DNA of 64,000 nt from the NCBI RefSeq assembly GCF_016772315.1, contig NZ_CP053482.1, positions 2,418,001 through 2,482,000 on the forward strand, in the 5' to 3' direction. A program made the translations under genes and the position numbers. Positions 18,980 through 27,380 of the stretch are shown here, piece after piece. The notes beneath the pieces were generated by a model. That model did not search any database. It saw only the letters and a list, made by a program, of their open reading frames with translations, and was not told the DNA's origin. Positions within the stretch are counted from its first letter, which is position 1; every line of letters begins with the position of its first letter. The stretch is from Thiothrix subterranea. GTDB taxonomy: Bacteria > Pseudomonadota > Gammaproteobacteria > Thiotrichales > Thiotrichaceae.

Positions 18980-20963
18980 GTTTCACCTCTTGTTTCATCA
19001 CTTGCTGGAACAGGCCCTGCAACTGTTGGAAATAACGCTCAAATTCTGGCTGATTGCGGTTACTGCTACCTGCCAGGACGATTTCCGCTTGGTTATTGTC
19101 CAGCGGTTTAATCCATACCCATATTCTACGATGCGCCACGTAAAACAGGAGAAATACCCCTATTGTTAACATGAGACTGCCGAAATAAACCACATCTTTG
19201 CCGGGCGAGCGCGTGATTTGTAGACCAGACGCTTCAATCTGTTTAAAGCTGTCCATGTGGATCAGCCAAGGCGACCCGTAAGCGGGCAATTTATCAATTG
19301 CTAGTAAGCTATCATCGAAGAATAACCAGTCAGCCTCAGTCGGTTCAGCGGTCATGCCTTCTTGCTTGAGCGTCTCTTTATAGACCTCACGCAAGGCGGC
19401 ATTCAGCACTTTCATGAAAGCTTCGGCGGCGCTTTCCTGCTTATCTTGCGGAAACTTTGCCGCAATTTCAGCCATGATGCCTTCTGAACCTTTGGTCGCA
19501 AACTGTTCGGTTAAGCGCTGCATCGACTCCACGATTTGTGCTTCGACCGCCGGATCAGCAACCGTGGTTTGTTGCATGGAGTTACGGGTGGTCTGGAGCG
19601 CGGATTGTTTCACCAATTCGGTATTTTGTATATTGGACAAAAACCGCATAAAGCGTTCCATGCTGCCTTTGGTGTCAACGGGAATGTGCAAATAACGGAA
19701 AGGTTCATTCGGCGTGGTGCGTACCCCGCTGATGAAATAGTTTTGCCCTTTGATACTCAACGGGTTCATGTAGTTTTGGTATTCGAGCGCTTGTCCGGTG
19801 GCATCACGTAATTTGAAGGTAACGCTGGGGCCGACGTTTTTCTTTTCGATCTTGCCGCTGCCGTCTTCCATGTCGTTGATGTTAAACAGGCGAAAGTCGT
19901 TAACTTCCAGTTTGTATTGCTGGTCAGAGCTGGTTAAGGTGTAGTCGCGGAAGACTTTGCCATCAACGTCTTGCGAGGCATAGCGATTGCTGAGTGAGTG
20001 CAGGCGCAGTTTGAGTTCCGAACCGCCATCCCCAAAGTTTGCTTGGTAGATTGCCACGCCGTTGTGAATCAAGGGGTGATTCACGGAAATAGTGGTTTCC
20101 AACGGTGCATCGAGCGTTTTGTCGTGAATCACAATGTCACTTTCAAACGATTTGGGCTGCCCGGTGGAATAGTGTTCGACGCGAAACTCTTTAACTTCGA
20201 CTTCAAACGGCAGATGCTGTACCAAGTAGCCATCACGTACCGGCTGGAAAATAATATTTGCGCGGCTGCCTTCCGGTATGTCGACGGAGCCACGATAAGA
20301 AAAACTGCTGTCCGATAATTGGCTGACAGCGGGGACTTCCGATGCAGGAATATCGCGGGTTTCGGGTTTTAGATTGCCTTGCCATTCCGCAATCATGATG
20401 GGAAGGCGGCTATCCATTAAACCACCGAGGAAGATAACAATCATGCCAAGGTGTGTTAGCCAGTAACCCCAATGGTTAGCGCCGCCTTTCATGCCTGCTA
20501 CAACGGTATGATCTTCACCCGCTTTTGGGCGAGTTTTGAAACCTTGTGCGTGTAGAATTCGGGTTGCCAACGCTTGTGTAACGGTCGCATCTTGCACGCT
20601 GTTGATAGCGGCTTGATGTTTCATGGCACGCAAGGATTTTTCCTGCACATTTTCACGAAAATGGCGTAATTCACGGATAATACCGGGGGTATTGCGCCCT
20701 AAGCAGGTGGCAATCGACACCACCAAAAACGCCAAGATAGCCAAGAACCACAAAGCTGAATACACATCGTATAATTCCAGCGATTTGAACAAATCAAACC
20801 AGAAAGGGCCAAATTTGATTTGGTAGCTGGTGTAGGGTTGGTTCTGTTGCAATACAGTGCCAATGATGGAGGCAATGGCAACCACCACCAACAAACTGAT
20901 GGCTAAGTTCATCGAACCTAAAAAACTAATGAGGCGTGCGTTGGAGCTTGGCGAGTTTCTCAT
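18954..20963 (-). CDS. resB: cytochrome c maturation System II protein ResB
   Basis: 669 residues from the ATG at 20963 (MRNSPSSNARL). A longer frame from GTG 21023 is rejected because it starts inside the cytochrome c4 terminator hairpin. Three N-terminal membrane segments come first (SMNLAISLLVVVAIASIIG, then two more by about 175). A large periplasmic domain follows and a last membrane segment (YFGSLMLTIGVFLLFYVAH) near 600. It forms the haem export and ligation complex with CcsB, whose gene overlaps its 3' end. Confidence 0.92.
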   Translation of the reverse strand: MRNSPSSNARLISFLGSMNLAISLLVVVAIASIIGTVLQQNQPYTSYQIKFGPFWFDLFKSLELYDVYSALWFLAILAFLVVSIATCLGRNTPGIIRELRHFRENVQEKSLRAMKHQAAINSVQDATVTQALATRILHAQGFKTRPKAGEDHTVVAGMKGGANHWGYWLTHLGMIVIFLGGLMDSRLPIMIAEWQGNLKPETRDIPASEVPAVSQLSDSSFSYRGSVDIPEGSRANIIFQPVRDGYLVQHLPFEVEVKEFRVEHYSTGQPKSFESDIVIHDKTLDAPLETTISVNHPLIHNGVAIYQANFGDGGSELKLRLHSLSNRYASQDVDGKVFRDYTLTSSDQQYKLEVNDFRLFNINDMEDGSGKIEKKNVGPSVTFKLRDATGQALEYQNYMNPLSIKGQNYFISGVRTTPNEPFRYLHIPVDTKGSMERFMRFLSNIQNTELVKQSALQTTRNSMQQTTVADPAVEAQIVESMQRLTEQFATKGSEGIMAEIAAKFPQDKQESAAEAFMKVLNAALREVYKETLKQEGMTAEPTEADWLFFDDSLLAIDKLPAYGSPWLIHMDSFKQIEASGLQITRSPGKDVVYFGSLMLTIGVFLLFYVAHRRIWVWIKPLDNNQAEIVLAGSSNRNQPEFERYFQQLQGLFQQVMKQEVKHVDSPTNH

Positions 20964-20996
20964 ACCACAAAATCGTCTTGACAGAATGAATGCATT

Positions 20997-21025
20997 AAAA
21001 CAACAAAGGGTGGCAAAAGCCACCC
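20997..21025 (-). terminator. rho-independent terminator of the cytochrome c4 gene
   Basis: Perfect 7-bp stem GGGTGGC / GCCACCC (21008-21014 with 21019-21025) and a 4-base loop. On the minus strand it is followed by TTTGTTGTTTT. It separates the cytochrome c4 transcript from resB. Confidence 0.8.
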
Positions 21026-21063
21026 CCCGTTTTACCGCAAAGCATTACCGAATGGTAATATCA

Positions 21064-21675
21064 TTACTGCAAGCCAGCAATGTACTCAGCAACGGCTTCG
21101 ATTTCAGCATCGGTCATGCCTGCGGCGATATTGCGCATCATTTTGCCCGCATCATTAGCGCGTTCACCTTTACGGAAAGCGTGCAATTGCAGCTTGGTGT
21201 AAGCTACATGTTGACCATTGAGGGCTGGGAAGTTGGCCGCAGGATTGCCCGCGCCGTTAGGGCCATGGCAAGCCGCACAAGCCGCAACGCCAGTCGCATT
21301 ATTGCCACCTTTGTAAATTTGCTCACCTAATGCCACTTTAGTTTGGTCGGCTTCGCCCGCTTTCTTCACTTGAGAGGAGAAGTAAGCCGCTAAGTCAGCC
21401 ATGTCTGCGTCACTCAATGGTTTTGCCATTGGGGTCATGGACGGGTTAACACGCTCATCATGTTTGAAGTTCATTAACTGCTTCAAAATGTAGCTTGGGT
21501 GTTGACCTGCCAATTTAGGCCATTCAGGGTTAACGCTGTTGCCGTCTGCACCGTGGCAGGCTGCACAAGTCGCGGATTTGGTTTTGCCTGCTTCAGCATT
21601 GCCACCTTCTGCCCAAGCAGAGGCAGCGATGCTAACAGCTAAGCCACTCAGTACAAGCATGAGTACTTTTTTCAT
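21064..21675 (-). CDS. cytochrome c4, dihaem periplasmic cytochrome
   Basis: 203 residues from ATG 21675, preceded by AGGAGC; the longer upstream frame has no signal peptide at its start. The signal peptide ends at AWA-EGG. Two homologous class I domains follow, each with CAACHG (about residues 37 and 130) and a distal Met ligand (SMTPMAKPL, GKMMRNIAAG). Cytochrome c4 carries electrons to terminal oxidases. It is divergent from engB, a frequent gammaproteobacterial arrangement, and is cut off from resB by a terminator. Confidence 0.93.
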   Translation of the reverse strand: MKKVLMLVLSGLAVSIAASAWAEGGNAEAGKTKSATCAACHGADGNSVNPEWPKLAGQHPSYILKQLMNFKHDERVNPSMTPMAKPLSDADMADLAAYFSSQVKKAGEADQTKVALGEQIYKGGNNATGVAACAACHGPNGAGNPAANFPALNGQHVAYTKLQLHAFRKGERANDAGKMMRNIAAGMTDAEIEAVAEYIAGLQ

Positions 21676-21983
21676 AATCGAAGTGCTCCTAATATCTACA
21701 AAATCTGTCATATTTTTGCATGACACCCGGTGACTCCCCATGTTCACTGAATGTGATGCGTTGCCTAACCGTCTTTTCGCGGTTGCGGCAATTACTTGCA
21801 ATCATACCGAGTGCATCTTAATCTGCACTCACCCTGACGCAGGCATACCATAATCCACACGCTCTACAGTTTTCCCAGTGTCCCCCTTTCGCGGTAACGG
21901 GAAGGGTATTCTGAAAAAAACGAATGAATTGTACAACATATTCTGCTTGTATTCCGCAAAAAATATTAGAGAACGCTAACATT
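21676..21983. promoter_or_regulatory. divergent regulatory region between cytochrome c4 and engB
   Basis: 308 bases without a convincing gene. It contains the ribosome-binding sites of both divergent genes and, at 21809-21830, an inverted repeat GAGTGCA-8-TGCACTC. Its position between the two starts suits an operator. No clear -35/-10 pair could be fixed for either gene. Confidence 0.5.
21809..21830. repeat. perfect 7-bp inverted repeat, operator-like
   Basis: GAGTGCA and TGCACTC are separated by 8 bases (TCTTAATC). The symmetric halves one helical turn apart resemble a dimeric repressor site. No T tract follows, so it is not an obvious terminator. The regulator is unknown. Confidence 0.45.
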
Positions 21984-22583
21984 ATGAATAACTATTACCA
22001 ACAGGCCACTTTTCTGCAAAGTGCCACAACCCGTAAGACCATGCCCGACGAGGGCGGTTTGGAAATCGCTTTTGCCGGGCGCTCTAATGCTGGAAAATCC
22101 AGTGTAATCAATCGTGTGTGCTCGCAAAAGTCGTTGGCAAGAACCAGTAAAACGCCGGGAAGAACCCAATTAATCAACTTTTTTCAGTTACCGGATGCGC
22201 ATTTTTTAGTGGATTTGCCCGGTTATGGGTATGCGAAAGTGCCGGAAGCGATCAAGCTGGAATGGCAGAAATTTATCGAATCGTATTTGACGCAGCGGAA
22301 TACCTTACGCGGAATGGTGTTAGTGATGGATATTCGTCACCCGATGACCGATTACGATCAGGCAATGTTGCGCTGGGCACGCAATCGAATGCTGCCGGTG
22401 CATGTATTGCTGAACAAGTCGGATAAATTGACGCGCGGTGCCGGACTGAACGTACTGTTGCAAGTGCGTAAAACGTTGGCTGATTATGGAATGGCGTCGG
22501 TACAGACATTTTCTGCACTTAACCGGCAAGGGCTGGACGAATGTTGGGAAGTTTTGGATAAGTGGTTGGGGAAAGGTGCCTGA
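21984..22583 (+). CDS. engB: ribosome biogenesis GTP-binding protein EngB/YihA
   Basis: 199 residues from ATG 21984, matching the family N-terminus (MNNYYQQATFLQSA); 20 extra residues of a longer frame are unlikely. GTPase motifs: G1 AFAGRSNAGKSS, G3 LVDLPGYGYAKV, G4 LLNKSDKL. It assists late large-subunit assembly. It is divergent from cytochrome c4. Confidence 0.94.
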   Translation: MNNYYQQATFLQSATTRKTMPDEGGLEIAFAGRSNAGKSSVINRVCSQKSLARTSKTPGRTQLINFFQLPDAHFLVDLPGYGYAKVPEAIKLEWQKFIESYLTQRNTLRGMVLVMDIRHPMTDYDQAMLRWARNRMLPVHVLLNKSDKLTRGAGLNVLLQVRKTLADYGMASVQTFSALNRQGLDECWEVLDKWLGKGA

Positions 22584-22905
22584 GTCATTCAGGAAGAGTT
22601 CATTTCTTTAAGGGTATCCTTCTTCCTGCGGGGAAAAAGGAACCCCGGCCAAACAGGGGGTCTAAAAAGCCGGGGTTTAACGAACAGGTCTGGATTGGGG
22701 AAACCAAACCTGTGTCCGTAAACGAAAAACACCGATGCCGGGCTTAAGCATCATCCTGCGCATTTTTCGATACTTCACGGAAACTTTTAATAGATTAAAT
22801 ATACATTTCTTAAATCTATCTGAATAGTAGCGCATTCCGACGTGCTATAAAAATAAAATAGTTTAATGGCTCGAATATTTTTTGTGATTTGCATGTCTCA
22901 AAAAT
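22584..22905. other. convergent intergenic region with several hairpins
   Basis: 322 bases between the ends of engB and the DegQ-type gene; no credible CDS. It holds CAGGAAGA / TCTTCCTG (22590-22597 with 22621-22628), a hairpin cluster described separately (22629-22752), and an AT-rich imperfect inverted repeat near 22790-22820. One or more of these end the flanking genes. Confidence 0.5.
22629..22752 (-). ncRNA. candidate structured RNA with terminator
   Basis: Read on the minus strand there are three hairpins in a row. GATGC-9-GCATC is at 22752-22734. CAGGTTTGG-10-CCAGACCTG is at 22712-22685, fully paired with one G-U. AACCCCGGC-19-GCCGGGGTT is at 22677-22641, followed by CCTTTTTCCCC. The middle stem is better paired on the minus than the plus strand, and the T tract is also on the minus strand. 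It may be an independent small RNA or the structured 3' end of the protease transcript. No promoter could be fixed. Confidence 0.4.
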
Positions 22906-24072
22906 TCAACGCAAGCTTTTTTCCCAAAAAGGTTGGCCTGTCGCCTTTTGAAGATTGTCAGCGCGAAGCGGCGCGGCTGATTTTTCTGTCTTAGGCTGCG
23001 CAATAATCACCGTGATGTTTCTTGGACGCCCTGCACGTAACAATGTCATATTGACTTCTGTACCCACTCGCAAATCACCAATAATATTTTTAACATCAAC
23101 AGCGCCTTGAACATTTTTATTGTTCATCTTGATGATAATGTCACCGGCTTCGACACCGGCTTTTTCAGCAGGAGAACCTGCAAGCACTTGATTAATAATA
23201 GCACCTTCATTGGGTTTGATCCCGAAATCACGCGCCATGGTGCTATCAACGTCTTGTACTTCAACCCCTAACTGACCACGTTCAACGCTTCCATATTGGA
23301 CAATTTGGGTGATGACGCCCGCAGCGGTATTGATTGGAACCGCGAACCCAATTCCTAAATTGCCGCCGCCCTGATCGCCGAGAATCGCGGTATTAATGCC
23401 GATTAACTCACCACTCAAGTTCACCAACGGGCCACCGGAGTTACCCAAGTTAATCGGTGCATCTGTTTGGATAAAGTTCTCGTATTCGCTGATGCCAGGG
23501 TTGCGGTGCAAGGCGCTGATAATCCCTGATGTTACCGTTTGACCAATGCTGTAAGGGTTGCCGATAGCCACAACAAAATCCCCCACCCGTAAACGGTCTG
23601 AGTCACCAAAGCGCATAGCCGTCAAGCGTTCTGCTGGAATTTGCAACACAGCCAAGTCAGCACGCGGGTCAATTCCCACAACTTCTGCAAGGTATTTGCG
23701 CCCATCTTTCAAAGTAACGTGGATAGCGTCGGCACTTTCAACCACATGCGAATTGGTGAGTATATGACCGCGCTGTGCATGAATAATCACCCCCGAACCC
23801 GTGCCATTGATTTGACGTTCACCCGGCGGCGTATCGCCAAAAAAGCGCTTGAAAAAAGGGTCATTGAGCAATGAATCATTGATCGGCTGGCGGCCTTCGG
23901 TGGCAATATTCACGACGGCTGGGGTGATTTTTTCCAACATCGTTGCCAGCGAAGGCAAGGCTTGCCCATTGACTTCGGTCGGTAGCGCAGCACAGACCGT
24001 GCTAGGTACGGCAATCGGCAGGATAAATGCTGCCAATAAAACTATCCTGGACGTGATGGGTAGCATAACCAT
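22906..24072 (-). CDS. periplasmic trypsin-like serine protease, DegQ/DegS type with one PDZ domain
   Basis: 388 residues. A signal-like hydrophobic N-terminus ends near STVCA-ALP. The protease domain has the triad His in LTNSHVVES, Asp in DPRADLAVL and Ser212 in INLGNSGGPLVN. One PDZ domain follows (about 265-355, QLGVEVQDV to MTLLRAGR), then a short basic tail. DegP and DegQ have two PDZ domains and DegS has one behind a membrane anchor. This protein has one PDZ with what looks like a cleavable signal, so its exact subtype is open. Role: envelope protein quality control. Confidence 0.88.
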   Translation of the reverse strand: MVMLPITSRIVLLAAFILPIAVPSTVCAALPTEVNGQALPSLATMLEKITPAVVNIATEGRQPINDSLLNDPFFKRFFGDTPPGERQINGTGSGVIIHAQRGHILTNSHVVESADAIHVTLKDGRKYLAEVVGIDPRADLAVLQIPAERLTAMRFGDSDRLRVGDFVVAIGNPYSIGQTVTSGIISALHRNPGISEYENFIQTDAPINLGNSGGPLVNLSGELIGINTAILGDQGGGNLGIGFAVPINTAAGVITQIVQYGSVERGQLGVEVQDVDSTMARDFGIKPNEGAIINQVLAGSPAEKAGVEAGDIIIKMNNKNVQGAVDVKNIIGDLRVGTEVNMTLLRAGRPRNITVIIAQPKTEKSAAPLRADNLQKATGQPFWEKSLR

Positions 24073-24138
24073 GTTTTACTTTTCTCGTTATGGAGTGTTC
24101 AATGTTTTCAGACAGTTATCCGAGGATAAGGTTCCTTG

Positions 24139-25050
24139 TCAAGTGATGTGCTGTCGGGGATTCCAAGTGAACAGCGTTTTCATTTTCGCATAATACTCTT
24201 TTTGTTCCGCCGTATCAGCAGGCGGGGTGCTAACTTGCAAGACGATGTATAAATCACCCGTTTCCTGCCCTGCAAGGCCACGTCCTTTCAGGCGCATTTT
24301 TCTACCGGATTGCGAGCCGGGGGGGATTTTTAAACTGATTTTACCCGCCAGTGTTTTGACGGTGACGGTTTCGCCGAGTGCCGCTTCCCACGGTGCAATC
24401 GGTAGGTCGAGGTAAATGTGGCTGCCTTCGCGTCGGTACAGCGGGTGTTCCGTCAGCTTAACTTTTAAAAATACATCGGCTCCGTGTGCGCCTTTTCCGG
24501 GAATGCGAATTCTTTTGTCTTCGGAAATGTCGGGTGGAATGCGGATTTGTACACTGTCTCCCGTTGGCAAGCGCACCGTTTTTAGCCCACGGTAAATGTC
24601 TTCTATACCAATGTCTAAGGTCGCAGCGGCTGATGCGGCGTGTGCGGCATTGGCATTTCCGTTTGAATTGCGTCGAAAACTGCCACCGAATAAGCCTTCA
24701 AAAAAATCACTAAAGCCAGAAGCGGACTGCTGATTATTGACACCACGCCGCGCAATGCCTTCAAAAAAAGACGCATCGAATTGCGGGGAATTATTATTCC
24801 AGCTTGGCGGCGGTTTGAAGTTTTGACCGGCACGCCATTCAGCACCCAGTTGGTCGTAACGGGCGCGTTTGGTCGGGTCGCTTAAGACTTCGTTGGCTTC
24901 ATTGATTTCTTTGAAGCGTGCCTCTGCGCCTTTTTCTGCATTGCGGTCAGGGTGGTATTTGGCTGCCATGCGCCGAAACGCTTTTTTAATGCTGTCTTGA
25001 TCAGCGTTGCGTTCCACCCCTAATGTTTTGTAGTAGTCCTTGTATTCCAT
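24139..25050 (-). CDS. DnaJ-class co-chaperone, CbpA type (no zinc finger)
   Basis: 303 residues. The N-terminal J domain has the HPD motif (AAKYHPDRNAEKGAEARF). A Gly/Phe-rich and Asn-rich linker (about 70-140) follows, then two C-terminal beta domains (DIGIEDIYRGLKTVRL, LIP-type GKGAHGADVFLKV). The CxxCxGxG zinc repeats of DnaJ are absent, as in CbpA. It stimulates DnaK ATPase. It lies between the yicC terminator and the DegQ-type gene, suggesting a stress-related pair. Confidence 0.9.
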   Translation of the reverse strand: MEYKDYYKTLGVERNADQDSIKKAFRRMAAKYHPDRNAEKGAEARFKEINEANEVLSDPTKRARYDQLGAEWRAGQNFKPPPSWNNNSPQFDASFFEGIARRGVNNQQSASGFSDFFEGLFGGSFRRNSNGNANAAHAASAAATLDIGIEDIYRGLKTVRLPTGDSVQIRIPPDISEDKRIRIPGKGAHGADVFLKVKLTEHPLYRREGSHIYLDLPIAPWEAALGETVTVKTLAGKISLKIPPGSQSGRKMRLKGRGLAGQETGDLYIVLQVSTPPADTAEQKEYYAKMKTLFTWNPRQHIT

Positions 25051-25076
25051 TTCATACCTCTGCCCCGGAGTCTACG

Positions 25077-25104
25077 ACAAAAAACGCCGCAGGCGCGGCG
25101 TTTT
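25077..25104 (-). terminator. strong rho-independent terminator after yicC
   Basis: A 10-bp stem AAAACGCCGC / GCGGCGTTTT with a 4-base loop (AGGC). On the minus strand it runs into TTTTTTGTCG, ending yicC before the DnaJ-class gene. The symmetric A/T flanks allow weak action on the plus strand too. Confidence 0.85.
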
Positions 25105-25134
25105 CTGACGAACTATGCACTGATCTTATCACCG

Positions 25135-26001
25135 TTATTCAATGTTTTGCACTTGCTCGCGGATTTGTTCGATCATCACTTTAAGATCAACGGCGGCTTG
25201 CGTGGTGTCGGAATCATTCGATTTAGACGCGAGGGTATTGGCTTCGCGATTGAGTTCTTGCATTAAAAAATCCAAGCGCCGCCCGACGGGTTCATCACGT
25301 TCCAATACCGCATTGATTTCATCCAAATGCGCCATCAGGCGGTCGAGTTCTTCTTCCACGTCCAGCCGTTGCGCCAAGATAACCAGTTCTTGCTCAATAC
25401 GGTTGTAGTCGGGGGAAATGCTGAGTTCTTCAATACGGTTGAGGATTTTTTCGCGTTGCGCGGCAACGATACCGGGGCGGTGTTTGCGAATCCGCACGGT
25501 AATTTCGGCAATTTGGTCAAGGCGTTGGTAGATGAATTCGGCAAGGCGTTTGCCTTCGCGTTCGCGCATTTCCTGCAAATCATCGAGCGTGTCTTGCAGT
25601 AAAGCTTTAGCGTGGGCGCTGAGAATGTCTTTGTCGGGAGCAATGTCTTGCGCCACGCCCGGCCAGCGTAAAATATCGACCGCTTTGAGGGGTTCGGGGT
25701 TGTCGGTAATGGTTTCCAATTGGCGGCAGGCAATGATCAGGGCGCGTGCCAGCGGTTCATTGATGCGAATTTCGTTGGTATTGCCGGTGGTGGGCGTGAA
25801 GCGCAAGCTGGCTTCAAACTTGCCGCGCTTGAGGTTGGTTTGGATAGTTTCGCGGAAACTGTTTTCTTGACTGCGGAATTCTTCAGGCAAACGCAGGCTG
25901 ATGTCGAGGTAGCGGTGATTAACGGTGCGGGCTTCCCATTGGAGTGTGCCGTGTTCAATGGTCAGTTCGCGGTGAGAAAAGGCCGTCATGCTGCGAATCA
26001 T
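25135..26001 (-). CDS. yicC: YicC family endoribonuclease
   Basis: 288 residues. Family hallmarks are the opening MIRSMTAFSHRE, VNHRYLDISLRLPEEFR and the C-terminal GRRLDFLMQELNREANTLASKS with its conserved Glu and Asn. E. coli YicC is an endoribonuclease affecting small-RNA turnover. A terminator follows at 25077. comF lies 33 bases upstream on the same strand. Confidence 0.92.
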   Translation of the reverse strand: MIRSMTAFSHRELTIEHGTLQWEARTVNHRYLDISLRLPEEFRSQENSFRETIQTNLKRGKFEASLRFTPTTGNTNEIRINEPLARALIIACRQLETITDNPEPLKAVDILRWPGVAQDIAPDKDILSAHAKALLQDTLDDLQEMREREGKRLAEFIYQRLDQIAEITVRIRKHRPGIVAAQREKILNRIEELSISPDYNRIEQELVILAQRLDVEEELDRLMAHLDEINAVLERDEPVGRRLDFLMQELNREANTLASKSNDSDTTQAAVDLKVMIEQIREQVQNIE

Positions 26002-26034
26002 GGGTGTTTGCTTCCGGTTTATTGGGGGTAGGGC

Positions 26035-26727
26035 TTAATGGTAGTCGATTTGTGCATCAAGTTCATGCTTTTGGCGCAAGATAGCGCGGGCGCATGACCA
26101 GATGTCAACTTGAGCAACGCCTTGTGCGCGTAATACGGCGGCTAATTCACGGGCAGTTGCGCCAGTGGTGATCACGTCATCGAAAATAGCAATGTGACGG
26201 TATGGGAGTGGTGTGTGCAATTGAAAGGCTTGATGCACATTGTGTTGGCGTTGGCTGGCGTCCAGTTCGGTTTGTGGTAGGGTGAATTTACGGCGCTGAA
26301 TGGGGCGTGTTAGGAGCGGAATGCCTAACTGTTTGGCGAGTGGACGTGCCAGTTCCAGCGCTTGATTGAAGCCGCGTTTGTGCAAGCGGGCGGTATGCAG
26401 CGGCACCGGCAGGATGGCATCCGGCACTTGCGTTAATTGTGGCAGAATGCCGGTTGCGGTTAATTCACCAAGGGTGGCAAGTTCGCGTAAATTTCTACCA
26501 AATTTGATGCCAAGTAATAAGCTGCTGATCGGTGCTTGGTAAGCAAATGCGCTCACACTGGCGGTGCAGCCGGGTAATGGGCGCTGATCTTCGACGGATA
26601 ACCAAGGCAATTCAGCATGGCAATGCTGGCAGAGTGGGTAGCCTGGAATACGGGTTTCCCCGCAAAAAGCACAACTGGGGTTGAGGTGATGGCGCAGTGT
26701 TTGCCAAGATTGTGCGAGGTATTTCAC
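26035..26727 (-). CDS. comF: ComF family phosphoribosyltransferase-like protein
   Basis: 230 residues. The N-terminus has two CxxC pairs (CAFCG and CQHCH, zinc-ribbon-like). The C-terminal phosphoribosyltransferase domain has PVPLHTARLHKRGFNQALEL and the PRPP loop IAIFDDVITTGATA. ComF/GntX proteins take part in DNA uptake or nucleotide metabolism. The start overlaps the rhombosortase stop by 4 bases. Confidence 0.9.
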   Translation of the reverse strand: MKYLAQSWQTLRHHLNPSCAFCGETRIPGYPLCQHCHAELPWLSVEDQRPLPGCTASVSAFAYQAPISSLLLGIKFGRNLRELATLGELTATGILPQLTQVPDAILPVPLHTARLHKRGFNQALELARPLAKQLGIPLLTRPIQRRKFTLPQTELDASQRQHNVHQAFQLHTPLPYRHIAIFDDVITTGATARELAAVLRAQGVAQVDIWSCARAILRQKHELDAQIDYH

Positions 26728-27323
26728 GGTTTGGTAATGCCTTGCCAGCGCGTGAAAATGCTCAGGAACAGTGCGCCTGTCATGCCGTAAATATGCGCGG
26801 CGTAAATCACGGGGGCTTCGATTAAATTGGCGGAGGCTGATTCACCGCCGAGCCACCAATCCCACCCCGTTTTGCCGCAAATGCCTACTAGAATGAGCGT
26901 GGCGGTTAGCCAATCGCGCTGTTGCAAACGGTGTAAACCACCGAGCATAAACAAGCCGTACAGAATTCCCGAAAAGCCTGCGTACCAAATGACAGCGGGG
27001 CTAAACCACCACAAACCCGCGCCGACACAGAGTGCCAGCCAGCCGATTTGCAGCAGTTGCGTGTGGGTGCGGAACGGCAGGGGCGCAATAAACGTTAGCA
27101 GCCACAAGCCCGCTAAATTCAGCAGTAAATGCCAGTGATTGGTGTGAACCAGACTGCCTGACCAGAAACGCCAATATTCTCCGGCAACGATGGCGTGACG
27201 GTAATACAATAAGCTGTCATGAAAAAATTGTAATAATGGCAGCAACACCGTGAAAATGATGGCGATAATGCCCGTATGGGTGCATTTGCGGAGCATGGCG
27301 GTGGCGTCTGACGTGTGCAACAT
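26724..27323 (-). CDS. rrtA: rhombosortase (rhomboid-family intramembrane protease)
   Basis: 199 residues with about six membrane segments. The region HTNHWHLLLNLAGLWLL and the catalytic Ser in IWYAGFSGILYGLFMLG match the rhombosortase branch, with the catalytic His in YAAHIYGMTGA. Rhombosortases process proteins carrying a GlyGly-CTERM tail, which are usually type II secretion substrates. The neighbouring divergent gspGHIJ genes fit. No GlyGly-CTERM protein was found in this window. An in-frame ATG 9 codons downstream is an alternative start. Confidence 0.82.
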   Translation of the reverse strand: MLHTSDATAMLRKCTHTGIIAIIFTVLLPLLQFFHDSLLYYRHAIVAGEYWRFWSGSLVHTNHWHLLLNLAGLWLLTFIAPLPFRTHTQLLQIGWLALCVGAGLWWFSPAVIWYAGFSGILYGLFMLGGLHRLQQRDWLTATLILVGICGKTGWDWWLGGESASANLIEAPVIYAAHIYGMTGALFLSIFTRWQGITKP

Positions 27324-27380
27324 GGTAAACAGTATGCCAGAATCGTGAGAATCAAATCTTGTTTATGAGGATGAGTGGGC

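Noticed and set aside
20964-21023. Upstream GTG start for resB
   Set aside because: It would begin inside the cytochrome c4 terminator hairpin; the family N-terminus begins near 20963.
22562-22747. Small plus-strand ORF after engB
   Set aside because: Overlaps the engB end and consists of hairpin sequence; no start context or conserved features.
22629-22752. Identification as Spot 42 or ErsA
   Set aside because: Only the engB neighbourhood is shared; no sequence resemblance was recognised, so no family name is given.
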